DNA of 46,918 nucleotides from JAGMES01 sp023128035 (GCA_030627905.1 DAOVRZ010000032.1:1-46918), one strand, 5' to 3'. Positions 32,929-42,900 are shown, counted from the first letter of the stretch. The notes: a model not told the origin generated them from the sequence alone. Numbers and translations are program-made.

Positions 32929-34359
32929 ATGTTTAAATCTTTTGATGAGTTACAACAGTATTGTCAGGAAGAAAAAATTCAGATGATCGATTTTCGAATG
33001 ATCTCTCTGTTTGGCCAAATTAAACATCTAACTATTCCTGTCACTAGATTATCAACAAAAATATTTGAAGAAGGGATTGGTTTTGACGGTTCTAACTATG
33101 GATATGCTAAAATCGAAAAGAGTGATATGGTCTTTATTCCAGATTTCACTACTTCTTTTAGAGATCCATTCTGTGATATACTTACTTTGAGTATGATTGG
33201 AGATGTTTTTGCCATCTCCGAAGATCGTGAACCTTATGCTCATGATCCACGCTATATTACAAAAAAGGCAGAGGACTACTTAAAAGCCTCAGGGATTGCG
33301 GATACATTTTGGACTGGCCCTGAATTTGAGTTTTATGTTTTTGATCATGTGGCCTTCAAAAATGATCCTCATGATATAAAACTAAGATTAGATGCTGATA
33401 ATGCTTATTGGCAAAGTGGTGATGATGAATATCAGAACTTAGGATATCAAAATCGAAAACATGGCGGTTACCATGCAGCACAACCGATGGATATTCTACA
33501 CAACTTACGCAATGAGATGACTATTGAATTGGAGAAAGCTGGGATCGATGTAAAATACCATCACCATGAAGTTGGTGGCCCAGGTCAACTAGAAATCGAA
33601 TTAGAATTTGAAACTCCAAAACTTATGGCTGATAAATCTATGCTGTTAAAATATATCCTACAAAATGTAGCTGTTCGCAACGGCAAAACATTAACCTTCA
33701 TGCCTAAACCAATTTTTGGTGAAGCAGGCAACGGAATGCATGTACATATGTATTTAACTAAAGATGGTAAGAATATTTTCTCTGACCCAAATGGATATTC
33801 TGGACTCAGTGAAACTGCACTATATTTTATGGGTGGAATCTTGAAACATTCCAAAGCTCTCTTAGGTCTTACAAACCCTTCTACAAACTCTTATAAACGC
33901 TTAGTACCTGGTTATGAAGCACCTGTTAGTATCTGCTTTGCGACTTCAAATCGAAGTTCTGTAGTACGGATTCCTGGTTATGTTAAAAATCCAGATAAAA
34001 AACGTTTTGAGTTCAGACCATCTGATGCAACTTGTAATCCATATTTAGCATATGCTGCTCTCTTGATGGCTGGGATAGATGGAATTATAAATAAAATCGA
34101 TCCATGTGAAGAAGGTTATGGACCATTTGATATCAACATCTTTGCTCTCTCTCAAGAAGAAAGAGAAAAAATAAGTGCCCTACCTTCTAGTTTGGAAGAA
34201 GCCTTAAATTGTTTAAAAGAAGATCATGAGTTTCTTTTAAGAGGCGGTGTTTTTGACGAATCTTTCATTGATAATTGGATCAATAAAAAATGCGCAGAAG
34301 CAAGAGAAGTTTATAACCGTCCTCATCCATTTGAATTTGAACTTTATTACGGATTATAA
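32929..34359 (+). CDS. glnA: Glutamine synthetase type I
   Basis: 476 aa. FDGSNYGYAKIEKSDM, GPEFEFYVFD, HHHEVGGPGQLEIELEF, FGEAGNGMHVHMYL and NPSTNSYKRLVPGYEAP are the catalytic and substrate-binding blocks of GSI, which forms glutamine from glutamate and ammonia. The site that carries the adenylylated tyrosine in GSI-beta reads NIFALS here, so covalent adenylylation is unlikely. A long GGGGGGGG ribosome site precedes the ATG. Monocistronic. Confidence 0.93.
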   Translation: MFKSFDELQQYCQEEKIQMIDFRMISLFGQIKHLTIPVTRLSTKIFEEGIGFDGSNYGYAKIEKSDMVFIPDFTTSFRDPFCDILTLSMIGDVFAISEDREPYAHDPRYITKKAEDYLKASGIADTFWTGPEFEFYVFDHVAFKNDPHDIKLRLDADNAYWQSGDDEYQNLGYQNRKHGGYHAAQPMDILHNLRNEMTIELEKAGIDVKYHHHEVGGPGQLEIELEFETPKLMADKSMLLKYILQNVAVRNGKTLTFMPKPIFGEAGNGMHVHMYLTKDGKNIFSDPNGYSGLSETALYFMGGILKHSKALLGLTNPSTNSYKRLVPGYEAPVSICFATSNRSSVVRIPGYVKNPDKKRFEFRPSDATCNPYLAYAALLMAGIDGIINKIDPCEEGYGPFDINIFALSQEEREKISALPSSLEEALNCLKEDHEFLLRGGVFDESFIDNWINKKCAEAREVYNRPHPFEFELYYGL

Positions 34360-34371
34360 ATCATCATAAAA

Positions 34372-34403
34372 AAAGGGTCAACCCAATTTAGGATTGACCC
34401 TTT
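34372..34403 (+). terminator. Terminator of glnA
   Basis: AAAGGGTCAA and TTGACCCTTT arms with a 12-base loop. Confidence 0.8.
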
Positions 34404-34404
34404 A

Positions 34405-34520
34405 ATCTTTTGAGTTAAGACCCCCACTTCTATAAGTGGTGGGAATTGTTTTTAATCTTCAGTGGGGGTAGAATCCCCTACTGAAGCCCCGATGTTCAGC
34501 TTTAGCTGGACGAGTTCACT
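34405..34520 (-). mobile_element. 116-bp multi-hairpin element, copy 2
   Basis: Identical to 30534-30649. It starts directly after the glnA terminator and ends 11 bases before the CDF transporter stop, again between convergent genes. Confidence 0.6.
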
Positions 34521-34530
34521 ATGATTCCAA

Positions 34531-35526
34531 TCATAGATTTTCCTTTTGATTGACACTGACTTGTTCTAAATCGTCATGTCCTAAGAGCAACTCTCTTCTG
34601 GGTAAAGTATTACATTCATTGCAACCAGACTGAGAATCATCTCCATCTTTAACCTGTGTACACGGATTTACATGAACTAAAACATCTTTAACTTCTGGAA
34701 GATGTTTTTTAATATGATCGACTGTAGAATGAGCTATCTCATGTCCCTCATAGACTGAAATAAAACGATTCACACAGATTGTTAAATCCACATAAACCTG
34801 AGACCCATAAGTTCTAGCCTTAATATCATAGACATTGATTACTCCTTTTGTATCCACTGTTGTTCGAGCGATCTCTTTTAATATTTCAGGTTTTGGAGCT
34901 TGGTCTACTAACTCCTGAATAGCTTGCCAGTAAAGCACTAAGCCAGTTTTTATTATTAATACCGCTACAGCTATACCAGCAATCGGATCCAAAATTGGAT
35001 AGCCTAAGCGCCCTCCTGCAATACCAATTAATGCGGTAATAGATGAAAGTGCATCAGAACGATGGTGATGAGCATCAGCGATCAAAACATTGCTCTTGAT
35101 CTCTTCACCTTTTTTCCGTGTAAAACGATACATCCATTCTTTTACACCGATCGATAAAAACGCTGCCCATAAAGCTGATACCCCTGGTTTTGTAAATGCA
35201 CCATTAAGTAAACCTTTCAAACCAGCCCATCCGATTCCCAAACCAGTTATCATTATTAACATTGCTAATATCTTTGTGGCTACAGTTTCTGCTCGACCAT
35301 GTCCATAGTGGTGATCTTCATCAGCAGGTTTGCTAGAAATTTTCACCCCAACCATCGCTACAATTGTACTCAATACATCAGATAAAGAATGAACTGCATC
35401 AGAAACCATTGCTGTACTTCCTGAAATAATACCCGCTATAGCCTTAATTATTGTTAGAATTACATTTCCGTATATTGTAGTCACTAATGCGTGATTTGCA
35501 ATTTTTTCCCTCTCTTTTAAATTCAA
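34531..35526 (-). CDS. Cation diffusion facilitator transporter
   Basis: 331 aa. Six helices, with SDAVHSLSD in helix 2 and ADAHHHRSDALSS in helix 5 supplying the HxxxD/DxxxD metal site. DEDHHYGHGRAET is the conserved CDF loop. The C-terminal cytosolic domain (215-290) is followed by a cysteine-containing tail (CNEC). TTG start after GGGGGG. Likely Zn, Fe or Mn efflux; metal not determinable. Confidence 0.9.
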   Translation of the reverse strand: MNLKEREKIANHALVTTIYGNVILTIIKAIAGIISGSTAMVSDAVHSLSDVLSTIVAMVGVKISSKPADEDHHYGHGRAETVATKILAMLIMITGLGIGWAGLKGLLNGAFTKPGVSALWAAFLSIGVKEWMYRFTRKKGEEIKSNVLIADAHHHRSDALSSITALIGIAGGRLGYPILDPIAGIAVAVLIIKTGLVLYWQAIQELVDQAPKPEILKEIARTTVDTKGVINVYDIKARTYGSQVYVDLTICVNRFISVYEGHEIAHSTVDHIKKHLPEVKDVLVHVNPCTQVKDGDDSQSGCNECNTLPRRELLLGHDDLEQVSVNQKENL

Positions 35527-35615
35527 AGTAAACCCCCCTTAAAGTTAACTTTTGTAAGTATTATATTTTGATAAAAAACATTTATTTATGTAATTTTTTA
35601 CATATAAAAAAATAG

Positions 35616-35636
35616 CAATGCCTTTATAGAGCATTG
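35616..35636 (-). terminator. Terminator of the polyprenyl synthase gene
   Basis: CAATGC and GCATTG arms followed by T7 on the minus strand. Confidence 0.6.
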
Positions 35637-35701
35637 ATACTTATTATAGACATTACCATAATTATATTCGATCTACCTATAAAAGTCAATTCCACCTTTC
35701 T

Positions 35702-36664
35702 TTAAAATTCTCTTTTAAGATTAAAATATGTGAGTGATTCTAATGTTGCTTTTTCCTTAGATTCTGGAAATATCTCTAATTGATTTCGTGCTTGTTGACA
35801 TAATTTCACCATTTCCTCTGTAGCATACTTAAGAGAACCTGAGTTATTAATTATTTCAATCAGATTTTTAAAGTCATTTTCTGTCACATTATCTTTTTGA
35901 AGTATAGTACGTAACTGATCTTGTTCTCTTGAAACTTTTAACGCATGCAGAATGGGTAATGTATAAATACCATTTGTAACATCTTTATATGTAGATTTGC
36001 CTAATTTTTTAAAATCAATTGAAAAATCTAATAGGTCATCACGAATTTGAAATGCTTTTCCCAAATAGGCACCGTATTGGGGTAAGGCTTCTTGTTCTTT
36101 AAAACTACTTTTCCCTGCTATTGCCCCTAATTTACAACAGTTAGCAAAAAAACGTGCAGTCTTATATTCAATTATTTTCCAGTAATCTTCAATATTCTGA
36201 TCTAATTTAAAGCTATTTTCATATTGTAAAAATTCACCTTCAACCAAACTTGACACAATGTTCGAAAAAATCTCCACACTATTACTAGAATAGCGAGTAA
36301 GAATTTTTAGAGAACGTGCATAAAAGAAATCACCCAAAAGTACCGCTAGATGACTACCCAATACTTGATTTATTGTTTTTAATCCTCTACGGACATCTCC
36401 TTCATCAATGATATCATCATGAACAAGAGTAGCCATATGTAAAATTTCAACTGCTGCTCCTAATTGATGAAGATACTCGTATGAATTATTACTTATTCTA
36501 CCAGCTAAAAGAATTAGGGCAGACCTGATCATTTTTCCTCTTTTCTGTAAGAGATATGAGCAATTTACCTGTAAATAATTTTGATCACTCTTTAACTCCT
36601 CGATTATGATTTCATAAACTTGATCCAAATCCTCTTTTATATCTTTAAATAACAGTATTGGCAT
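35702..36664 (-). CDS. Polyprenyl diphosphate synthase, long-chain type
   Basis: 320 aa from the ATG at 36664; a TTG at 36676 sits too close to GGTGG. First Asp-rich motif LVHDDIIDEGDVRRG and second QIRDDLLDF are both present, as is GKMIRSALILLAG. This is the all-trans synthase fold used for the quinone side chain (HepT-like). Chain length is not determinable. Confidence 0.85.
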   Translation of the reverse strand: MPILLFKDIKEDLDQVYEIIIEELKSDQNYLQVNCSYLLQKRGKMIRSALILLAGRISNNSYEYLHQLGAAVEILHMATLVHDDIIDEGDVRRGLKTINQVLGSHLAVLLGDFFYARSLKILTRYSSNSVEIFSNIVSSLVEGEFLQYENSFKLDQNIEDYWKIIEYKTARFFANCCKLGAIAGKSSFKEQEALPQYGAYLGKAFQIRDDLLDFSIDFKKLGKSTYKDVTNGIYTLPILHALKVSREQDQLRTILQKDNVTENDFKNLIEIINNSGSLKYATEEMVKLCQQARNQLEIFPESKEKATLESLTYFNLKREF

Positions 36665-36769
36665 TTTAATTAACAATCCACCTTTTATGGAAAATTTCTA
36701 TATTCATCAGAACTCCCCCTTTCATATCTCTTCCCTAGTATTTGATCAAAATATAAAACTTATACGAAT

Positions 36770-36888
36770 GATTAGCCCACAAAAAGTATTTTAGTCACAC
36801 TCATGTGCCCAATATAGTACTGAAACCGCCAATTCAGTACTATATTGGACACATGAACTTTTGTGCGACTACTTTTTGTGGGCTAATC
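36770..36888. mobile_element. 119-bp MITE with 8-bp target duplication
   Basis: Terminal inverted repeats start GATTAGCCCACAAAAAGTA, and the palindrome continues with indels to CCAATATAGTACTGAA on both sides of a short centre. ATACGAAT flanks it on both sides (36762-36769 and 36889-36896). No ORF. The parent transposase is not in this window. Confidence 0.8.
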
Positions 36889-36916
36889 ATACGAATATAA
36901 TGCCTAAAAAACGAAA

Positions 36917-36942
36917 GGCCAGGTATTATTACACACCTGGCC
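36917..36942 (-). terminator. Terminator of the murB to radical SAM operon
   Basis: GGCCAGGT and ACCTGGCC arms, then TTTCGTTTTTT on the minus strand. Confidence 0.8.
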
Positions 36943-36957
36943 CTTTGATCTGTCTTA

Positions 36958-38727
36958 CTAAATATTAATTTGGTTAAAGCTTGCATATCCAAAAATCGGA
37001 TCACGTTTCTCATAATTAAACAGGATAAAGATCATTGCTTTGGTATATTTCCCGATATACCCTTTTTTTCGACATTCAAATATATCAAAGACAAATGGCT
37101 CAATAAGAATCTTCCGCATAATCTGCTTACTCTTGAGTTCAGCCAATTCAGGAATATATTTTTTTATTTGATCTTCGTCTTTTACAAATTCATAACAACG
37201 TTCTTTGTACTCTTCAACTATCACTGAATGTAACCACTCTGGTAGTAGACCTTTACGAACATTCCTTAAAAAATCAAATTTTAGATATTCCTTAAACATT
37301 TCCACATCTTCTTTAACCTTATCAAGATAAAATCTCAGTAAAAAGTGATAAAGCGCTTCATCCTTATGAGGGCGATGATGATACCCTATACCTATCCAAT
37401 ACTCTTTCAGTTCTTTAAAAAAGACAAAGGGATTTTCTGAATAAAATCTTGTAATTATAAAGTCAATAGATAGCTCAAATTTATGTGAATTAGAGAAAAT
37501 TTCTAACAAATCCTCAATCATCTTCAATTCCAATATTTCCTCAAATCGAATATCGTTATTTTCTAAAACTTCATAAGGAGGCAGTTCTCGATATTTGTAG
37601 CCATACTCTTCTGCTTTTTGCCGAATTCCAGATCCCTTTAAAAGTTTTAAAAACCCTAATTGCAGATCATCAGGTCTTAACCGATAAACATCGTTAAAAG
37701 ATTTTTGAAACTGTTTATAATTTTCTTCAGGTAATCCAGCGATTAAATCAAGATGTAAATGAATATTACCTTGCTCAGATATTTTCTGAACTACACTAGC
37801 TAATTGGTTAAAATAATCTCCTCTCTGAATCCTTTCAAGAGTGGGTTTATTCGTTGATTGAACACCAATTTCAAACTGAAACAACCCTGTAGGAGCTTGT
37901 TTAAAAAGTTCCAACATCTTTTCATTAATCAATTGAGCTGTCATCTCAAAGTGAAATGTTGTTTTTGACTGATGCTGAGCACAAGCATCAATAAGAAAGC
38001 GCATCACTTTCAAAGCATGTTCAGGGTTAAAGTTAAATGTTCGATCCACAAATTTAACCTTTTTAACTCCAGCTTTGATTAATTGCAAAAGATCACTCTG
38101 AATTCTTTCCATAGAAAAAGTTCTTACTCCTTTTAAAGTAGAAGAAAGACAGTACTGACAATTAAAAGGGCAACCTCTACAGCTTTCATAATATACTAAC
38201 TTATTCTCAAACTCGTCCAAATTTTCCATGAAAGGAGAAGGTATCCGATCTAAATTAGTTATCAGAGGACGCGCCGGGCCAGCGACAATTTCATCACCCC
38301 TACGAAAGGTTAAACCAGATATCTGATCTACCTCGTTACCTGAAAGCAAGGTTTCCATTAAATCATAGAATATCTCTTCCCCTTCACCCTGAATTATATA
38401 ATCAATGGCAGGATTGTCCTTCAAAATGACTTCAGAATCGAAACTGACTTCTGGCCCTCCAAGAATAATCTTCATTTCTGGTGATACCTTTTTCAAATCT
38501 TTACACAACTCAAGGATTTGAGTGATATTCCATATATAACAACTAAATGCAACCAGGTCCGATTTTTTCTTATAAATTTCTGCTAAAATATAATCCATAT
38601 TTTGGTTAATATTAAACTCAACTAATTCGATATCCAAAGGAAGATCATGACAATAAGAGCGTAAATAACGAATTGCTAAATTAGAATGAATATATTTTGA
38701 ATTCAACGTGGTCAGTAATAATTTCAT
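36958..38727 (-). CDS. B12-binding radical SAM protein (DUF4080-type)
   Basis: 589 aa. A cobalamin-binding-like domain (1-140) is followed by CxxxCxxC at CPFNCQYC (Cys186, 190, 193) and a radical SAM barrel with ENQ-like FEIGVQSTN. A helical C-terminal region of about 230 residues follows, as in DUF4080 proteins. GGAG before the ATG. Last gene of an operon with murB, GNAT and mtnN. Substrate unknown. Confidence 0.85.
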   Translation of the reverse strand: MKLLLTTLNSKYIHSNLAIRYLRSYCHDLPLDIELVEFNINQNMDYILAEIYKKKSDLVAFSCYIWNITQILELCKDLKKVSPEMKIILGGPEVSFDSEVILKDNPAIDYIIQGEGEEIFYDLMETLLSGNEVDQISGLTFRRGDEIVAGPARPLITNLDRIPSPFMENLDEFENKLVYYESCRGCPFNCQYCLSSTLKGVRTFSMERIQSDLLQLIKAGVKKVKFVDRTFNFNPEHALKVMRFLIDACAQHQSKTTFHFEMTAQLINEKMLELFKQAPTGLFQFEIGVQSTNKPTLERIQRGDYFNQLASVVQKISEQGNIHLHLDLIAGLPEENYKQFQKSFNDVYRLRPDDLQLGFLKLLKGSGIRQKAEEYGYKYRELPPYEVLENNDIRFEEILELKMIEDLLEIFSNSHKFELSIDFIITRFYSENPFVFFKELKEYWIGIGYHHRPHKDEALYHFLLRFYLDKVKEDVEMFKEYLKFDFLRNVRKGLLPEWLHSVIVEEYKERCYEFVKDEDQIKKYIPELAELKSKQIMRKILIEPFVFDIFECRKKGYIGKYTKAMIFILFNYEKRDPIFGYASFNQINI

Positions 38728-38743
38728 TTTTTCTAAACTCCTC

Positions 38744-39478
38744 TCACAGCAAGCGAATCACTTCCTGTAGAATCTGATAATTCACCTCATTCACTGATTC
38801 AATACTATCTTTAATAATAATCATAGCATCTTCATCGGCAAGATCACTAATAGTACGGATAATCAAAAAAAGTCGGTCATTTAAAAAACATGTTTGAGCT
38901 ACAGCAGCCCCTTCCATCTCTACACAATCACCAGCAAATTTACGCCAGAGTTGTCTTGACTTAACCCTTGATGTAATCACCTGATCTCCTGTGAGAATTC
39001 TTCCGAAAATTATTTGCATCTCTTTTCCCTGACGCAAAGATTGAAGTGCAAAGGGAATAGGTAAATTATCTCGAATTAGGTCATCCTGTAGTTTTTTAAT
39101 AATATTCTGATCTGCCTTGAATCTGTTTCTAAAGACAGAGTAAAAGTCATTCATATTTATTCCTTCTCCAGCTCGGTTAACATCATGAAACAATACTTCT
39201 GTTCCAATGATAGTATCTCCAATTGTCAGATTTGGATTTAAACCACCTGCTATTCCCGAGAATAAAACTAAATCCACATCAAACTCACCGATCAAAATCT
39301 GAGTACAAAGTGCTACACTAACTTTACCCATTCCTGCAACAACGAACACTATATCTTTACCTAAAAATTTACCTTTATAGAAAGATGTTTTAAGGCGTTC
39401 ATCTTTTTCGATAATTTCCATCTCTCTCAATATATGTAAACTCTCTTCTTCGATAGCACAAATCAAACCAATTTTCAT
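38744..39478 (-). CDS. mtnN: 5'-methylthioadenosine/S-adenosylhomocysteine nucleosidase
   Basis: 244 aa. MKIGLICAIEEE, GMGKVSVAL, LVLFSGIAGGLNP, DCVEMEGAAVAQTC and IIRTISDLAD are the full set of MTAN motifs, with the catalytic Asp in SDLAD. It cleaves MTA, SAH and 5'-deoxyadenosine, which suits an operon with a radical SAM enzyme that makes 5'-deoxyadenosine; that link is inference. GAGG before the ATG. Confidence 0.92.
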   Translation of the reverse strand: MKIGLICAIEEESLHILREMEIIEKDERLKTSFYKGKFLGKDIVFVVAGMGKVSVALCTQILIGEFDVDLVLFSGIAGGLNPNLTIGDTIIGTEVLFHDVNRAGEGINMNDFYSVFRNRFKADQNIIKKLQDDLIRDNLPIPFALQSLRQGKEMQIIFGRILTGDQVITSRVKSRQLWRKFAGDCVEMEGAAVAQTCFLNDRLFLIIRTISDLADEDAMIIIKDSIESVNEVNYQILQEVIRLL

Positions 39479-39492
39479 ATTTTACTTCCTCT

Positions 39493-40716
39493 CTAAAAAT
39501 ATTCCAACATCTGTGGTTCTGGTAAGATAAAAGCTTTCTCTAGGGAAGAAAGAATATCCTGATCACTAACCTCAGCTTTTCCTAAATTAACAGCATCACT
39601 GAATGTTAGATAATTAGCATAAAGTTGCGAAAATGTTGAAATATCTAATTTAATCTTATTTGCACTTTCTCTATCTCGATATACTTCTGGTTTGCCATCA
39701 TTAAGTACAAAAGTATAACTTCCGCTATTCTGAGGTAGAAAACTATCCTCAATTTCAAAAGTTACCTCTAAATTAGCTCCCTGATAATTCTTGCGACCCA
39801 TCAAAGCCTTTTCAACATTTAAAACCCTAAACATCCACCCAAGTCCAATCTTTTGTGAGTAATGATAAAGTCCATGAAGAATTTGGTTATCACGACAAGG
39901 TTCTTTTAACAGATGATGGAATGGATCATTTCGGCGAGTGCAATAGATCACAGAATCAAATTGATCTAACTGACTTGCGGTGAATCCTAGTAAGCCAAAA
40001 TAAGCGTGTTGATTTACATAGATCATCTCAATAACTTTCAAATCATTCTTTAAGAAAGATGGATCACTCGTATCAAATCCAATCTGCATATATCCCTGAA
40101 TTACTCCATCTTCTTCATAAACAAATATATTCGGCTTGTGTTTCATTTTTAAATTCCAAAGGTTATCTGTACGCTTAACAGTACAATTACCTGATCTAGC
40201 AAAGTGTTCATAACATTGTTTTATTCCTTCTAAATCACTATCTCGGTATCCTCTTACTGATTCACGACCTGGATAAACAGGTAAAGAAGATGGTGGGAAT
40301 TTAAACTCCTTAACCTCACCAACCTGACCCCACCCCATCTTCTGATAAAAATCATGACGAAATGGATATAAAATAGAAATAGGTAACTCTTTCTCTACCA
40401 TTCTTTGAAGTGCATCTTCAACTAACATTTTCGCAACACCTTGTTTTTTAGAATCCAATCCAACACAAACTCCGCCAATTCCACCCATCTTAAGTTCATT
40501 ATAATTTTGATAGATAGTGAAATCCAGTAAAATTAAACCTCCTAAAATCTTGTCATAATCATCAATTGCAACAAATGTCTGTGTATGTTCATACTCCATA
40601 CTCTTTTCTAGTTGTTCCATTGTTTGCTCCAAAGTTCGCTTAGCTCCAGGATAAGCATTATTATTTATAATAGCATATTCTTTTAAATCTTCTTTTCTTA
40701 ATTCACGTATTCTCAT
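39493..40716 (-). CDS. GNAT acetyltransferase, Eis-like
   Basis: 407 aa from the ATG at 40716, with AGGAGG nine bases upstream; the frame runs back into murB. The N-terminal GNAT domain has GGIGGVCVGLDSKKQGVAKML (acetyl-CoA loop). A second GNAT-like part and a C-terminal SCP2-like domain make the Eis layout. Substrate unknown. Confidence 0.85.
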   Translation of the reverse strand: MRIRELRKEDLKEYAIINNNAYPGAKRTLEQTMEQLEKSMEYEHTQTFVAIDDYDKILGGLILLDFTIYQNYNELKMGGIGGVCVGLDSKKQGVAKMLVEDALQRMVEKELPISILYPFRHDFYQKMGWGQVGEVKEFKFPPSSLPVYPGRESVRGYRDSDLEGIKQCYEHFARSGNCTVKRTDNLWNLKMKHKPNIFVYEEDGVIQGYMQIGFDTSDPSFLKNDLKVIEMIYVNQHAYFGLLGFTASQLDQFDSVIYCTRRNDPFHHLLKEPCRDNQILHGLYHYSQKIGLGWMFRVLNVEKALMGRKNYQGANLEVTFEIEDSFLPQNSGSYTFVLNDGKPEVYRDRESANKIKLDISTFSQLYANYLTFSDAVNLGKAEVSDQDILSSLEKAFILPEPQMLEYF

Positions 40717-40735
40717 TCTCAATTTCCTCCTCTTC

Positions 40736-41662
40736 TTATTCTTCGATTGAGTCAAATTCACCTACAAGTCGTACCTCGGGATCCATCTCCACACCTTCCA
40801 TTAATCGTATTTGATTCTGAATATGACGAATAAGACGAAGAACATCACTAGCAGAAGCATTTCCTTTGTTAATGACAAAGCCTGCATGTTTTTCAGAGAC
40901 TTGTGCTTCTCCCACACTATAACCTTTTAGTCCAGCCTGTTCAATTAAGGTACCTGCATAATATCCTAGAGGCCGTTTAAATGTACTTCCTGCGCTAGGA
41001 TATTCCAATGGTTGTTTTTCTTTTCTGCGATTGTTAAGATCATTCATGATCTTACGAATTTCTGATGGATCTCTCTTTTTCAATTCCATCTCAACTTCAG
41101 CTACAATCCAGTTATTTTCCTGTAGAATACTGTGCCGGTATGAAAATTTCATCTCTTCTTTGCTAAGCATTTTTTTCTCACCTTTTGGTGTAAATGCTAT
41201 AACTTTGGTAACCACATCTTTCATCTCTCCACCATAAGCACCCGCATTCATCACTACTGCCCCCCCTAGAGTTCCAGGGATACCACTGGCAAACTCTAAT
41301 TCTGTAAGACTGGCGTTTAATGCAGCAGATGCCAACTTTGCTAAAGTTACACCAGATTGGGCAATAACACGTGTACCATCTATTTTTATAAGATTTAAGC
41401 TATTCATTCTTATAATTACACCACGAATACCTAAATCTCCTACCAAAATATTGCTACCTTTTCCCAAAATAAAATATGGAACATCTTTATCAGCTATAAC
41501 CATCAAAATCTGCTGTAATCCTTCTATGGTTAATGGTTGGACCAAAATATCAGCTGGCCCACCAATTTTAAAAGTCGTATATTCAGCCAATAAGGCATTC
41601 TCAGTTACTTGACAATCAGGAATTTGTTTTAAAAGATCTTTAACTTCATTCAGTGATTTCAT
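40736..41662 (-). CDS. murB: UDP-N-acetylenolpyruvoylglucosamine reductase
   Basis: 308 aa. YTTFKIGGPADILVQP, ILGKGSNILVGD, GIPGTLGGAVVMNAGAYGGE and YPSAGSTFKRP are the FAD and substrate motifs of MurB, with the catalytic serine in SAGSTF. Peptidoglycan precursor synthesis in the cytosol. First gene of its operon. Confidence 0.95.
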   Translation of the reverse strand: MKSLNEVKDLLKQIPDCQVTENALLAEYTTFKIGGPADILVQPLTIEGLQQILMVIADKDVPYFILGKGSNILVGDLGIRGVIIRMNSLNLIKIDGTRVIAQSGVTLAKLASAALNASLTELEFASGIPGTLGGAVVMNAGAYGGEMKDVVTKVIAFTPKGEKKMLSKEEMKFSYRHSILQENNWIVAEVEMELKKRDPSEIRKIMNDLNNRRKEKQPLEYPSAGSTFKRPLGYYAGTLIEQAGLKGYSVGEAQVSEKHAGFVINKGNASASDVLRLIRHIQNQIRLMEGVEMDPEVRLVGEFDSIEE

Positions 41663-41894
41663 CTATACTTCCCCCTATCCTATAATTATTCTATGGTTAT
41701 TACTACTATTCTTATTCCTTCTTTTCCTTATAGCTTATTCCTTCAATATTTTTCTCCAATTCACCTACTAATTTTTTCAGTTCTTAATCCAGATGGATAA
41801 TAAATTTTAAAGCAGGGAAACTAGAATTATTATTGAATAGATTAAGTTGAACGTTATAGCTTACAAAACAATACTTTAAAAGACAGGTGGTATT

Positions 41895-42818
41895 ATGCTT
41901 AAACCTCATGTAGACCATTTTCAAAATCCAAATCAGATCGTAACCTATCAGATTCAACCTGAAGAAACAGGTATGACCATACACCAAATTTTAAAAAATC
42001 GACTACACATCTCACGAAGGTTATTACGCAAAATTCGTGGGAGTTATCGGGTTCGTTATAACAAAGAACATGTAACTTTCGATACCAAAATTCAAGAAGG
42101 TGATATCTTAGAATTTAACTTCTATTTTGATGAAAAAACTGTTATTGAACCTGAGCCCATGAAACTTTCAATCATTTACGAAGATTCCAATCTCCTCATT
42201 ATCAATAAACCTGCAGGAATTCTCGTTCATCCTGCTGCTACTGAACGAACAGGTACTTTAGCAAATGGGGTGCTAAACTACCAACAAAGTCAAGGAAATA
42301 ATAACCTTTTTAGACCGATTCACCGTTTGGATCGTAATACTTCAGGCGTGATACTAATCGGAAAAAATCATTATGGTCAAAACTATATGGTAGATCAATT
42401 CCAGCGTCAAAACATCCACCGCGAATATCTTGCAATTGTTCATGATGTAATCTTAGAAGATGTCGGTATTATAAATGCACCTATTGGCCGAGCTGAGGAT
42501 AGTATTATTCTCCGGAAAATTGACACTGAATGCGGACAAAAGTCTATTACCCACTTCCGGGTTCTAAAACGATATCAGAATACCTCTGTAGTTTCACTCC
42601 GTTTAGAGACTGGTAGAACCCATCAAATTCGCGTACATCTAAGCCATATTGGGCACCCTCTTCTTGGAGATACCCTCTACGGAGGACGAGAAGAGCTAAT
42701 TAAAAGACATGCTCTCCACTCATGGAGGATCACTTGTAAAATCCCACTTACCCATGAAACAAAAAAATTCACAGCACCTTTAGCGACAGATATGAAGGAA
42801 TTAATCCGCAAATTGTAA
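41895..42818 (+). CDS. RluD-family pseudouridine synthase
   Basis: 307 aa. An S4-like RNA-binding domain (about 22-80) and the catalytic HRLDRNTSGVILIGKN with the active aspartate. LETGRTHQIRVHLSHIGHPLLGD is the C-terminal family block. Target uridines in rRNA or tRNA are not determinable. AGGTGG before the ATG. Confidence 0.92.
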   Translation: MLKPHVDHFQNPNQIVTYQIQPEETGMTIHQILKNRLHISRRLLRKIRGSYRVRYNKEHVTFDTKIQEGDILEFNFYFDEKTVIEPEPMKLSIIYEDSNLLIINKPAGILVHPAATERTGTLANGVLNYQQSQGNNNLFRPIHRLDRNTSGVILIGKNHYGQNYMVDQFQRQNIHREYLAIVHDVILEDVGIINAPIGRAEDSIILRKIDTECGQKSITHFRVLKRYQNTSVVSLRLETGRTHQIRVHLSHIGHPLLGDTLYGGREELIKRHALHSWRITCKIPLTHETKKFTAPLATDMKELIRKL

Positions 42819-42821
42819 AAT

Positions 42822-42841
42822 ACTTTTTGTGGGCTAATCAT
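42822..42841 (+). repeat. Solo copy of the 119-bp MITE end
   Basis: ACTTTTTGTGGGCTAATCAT, identical to 36871-36890, three bases after the pseudouridine synthase stop. Confidence 0.65.
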
Positions 42842-42842
42842 T

Positions 42843-42899
42843 AAATAAAGGATGGCAAAATATGTTACTCTTAGTAACGATTTATGCCATCCTTTATTT
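42843..42899. terminator. Bidirectional terminator between convergent genes
   Basis: Perfect 15-base arms AAATAAAGGATGGCA and TGCCATCCTTTATTT with an inner GTTAC/GTAAC hairpin. Confidence 0.8.
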
Positions 42900-42900
42900 T

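Noticed and set aside
41784..41987. 67-codon minus-strand ORF between murB and the pseudouridine synthase
   Set aside because: Overlaps the start of the pseudouridine synthase gene and lacks start signals.
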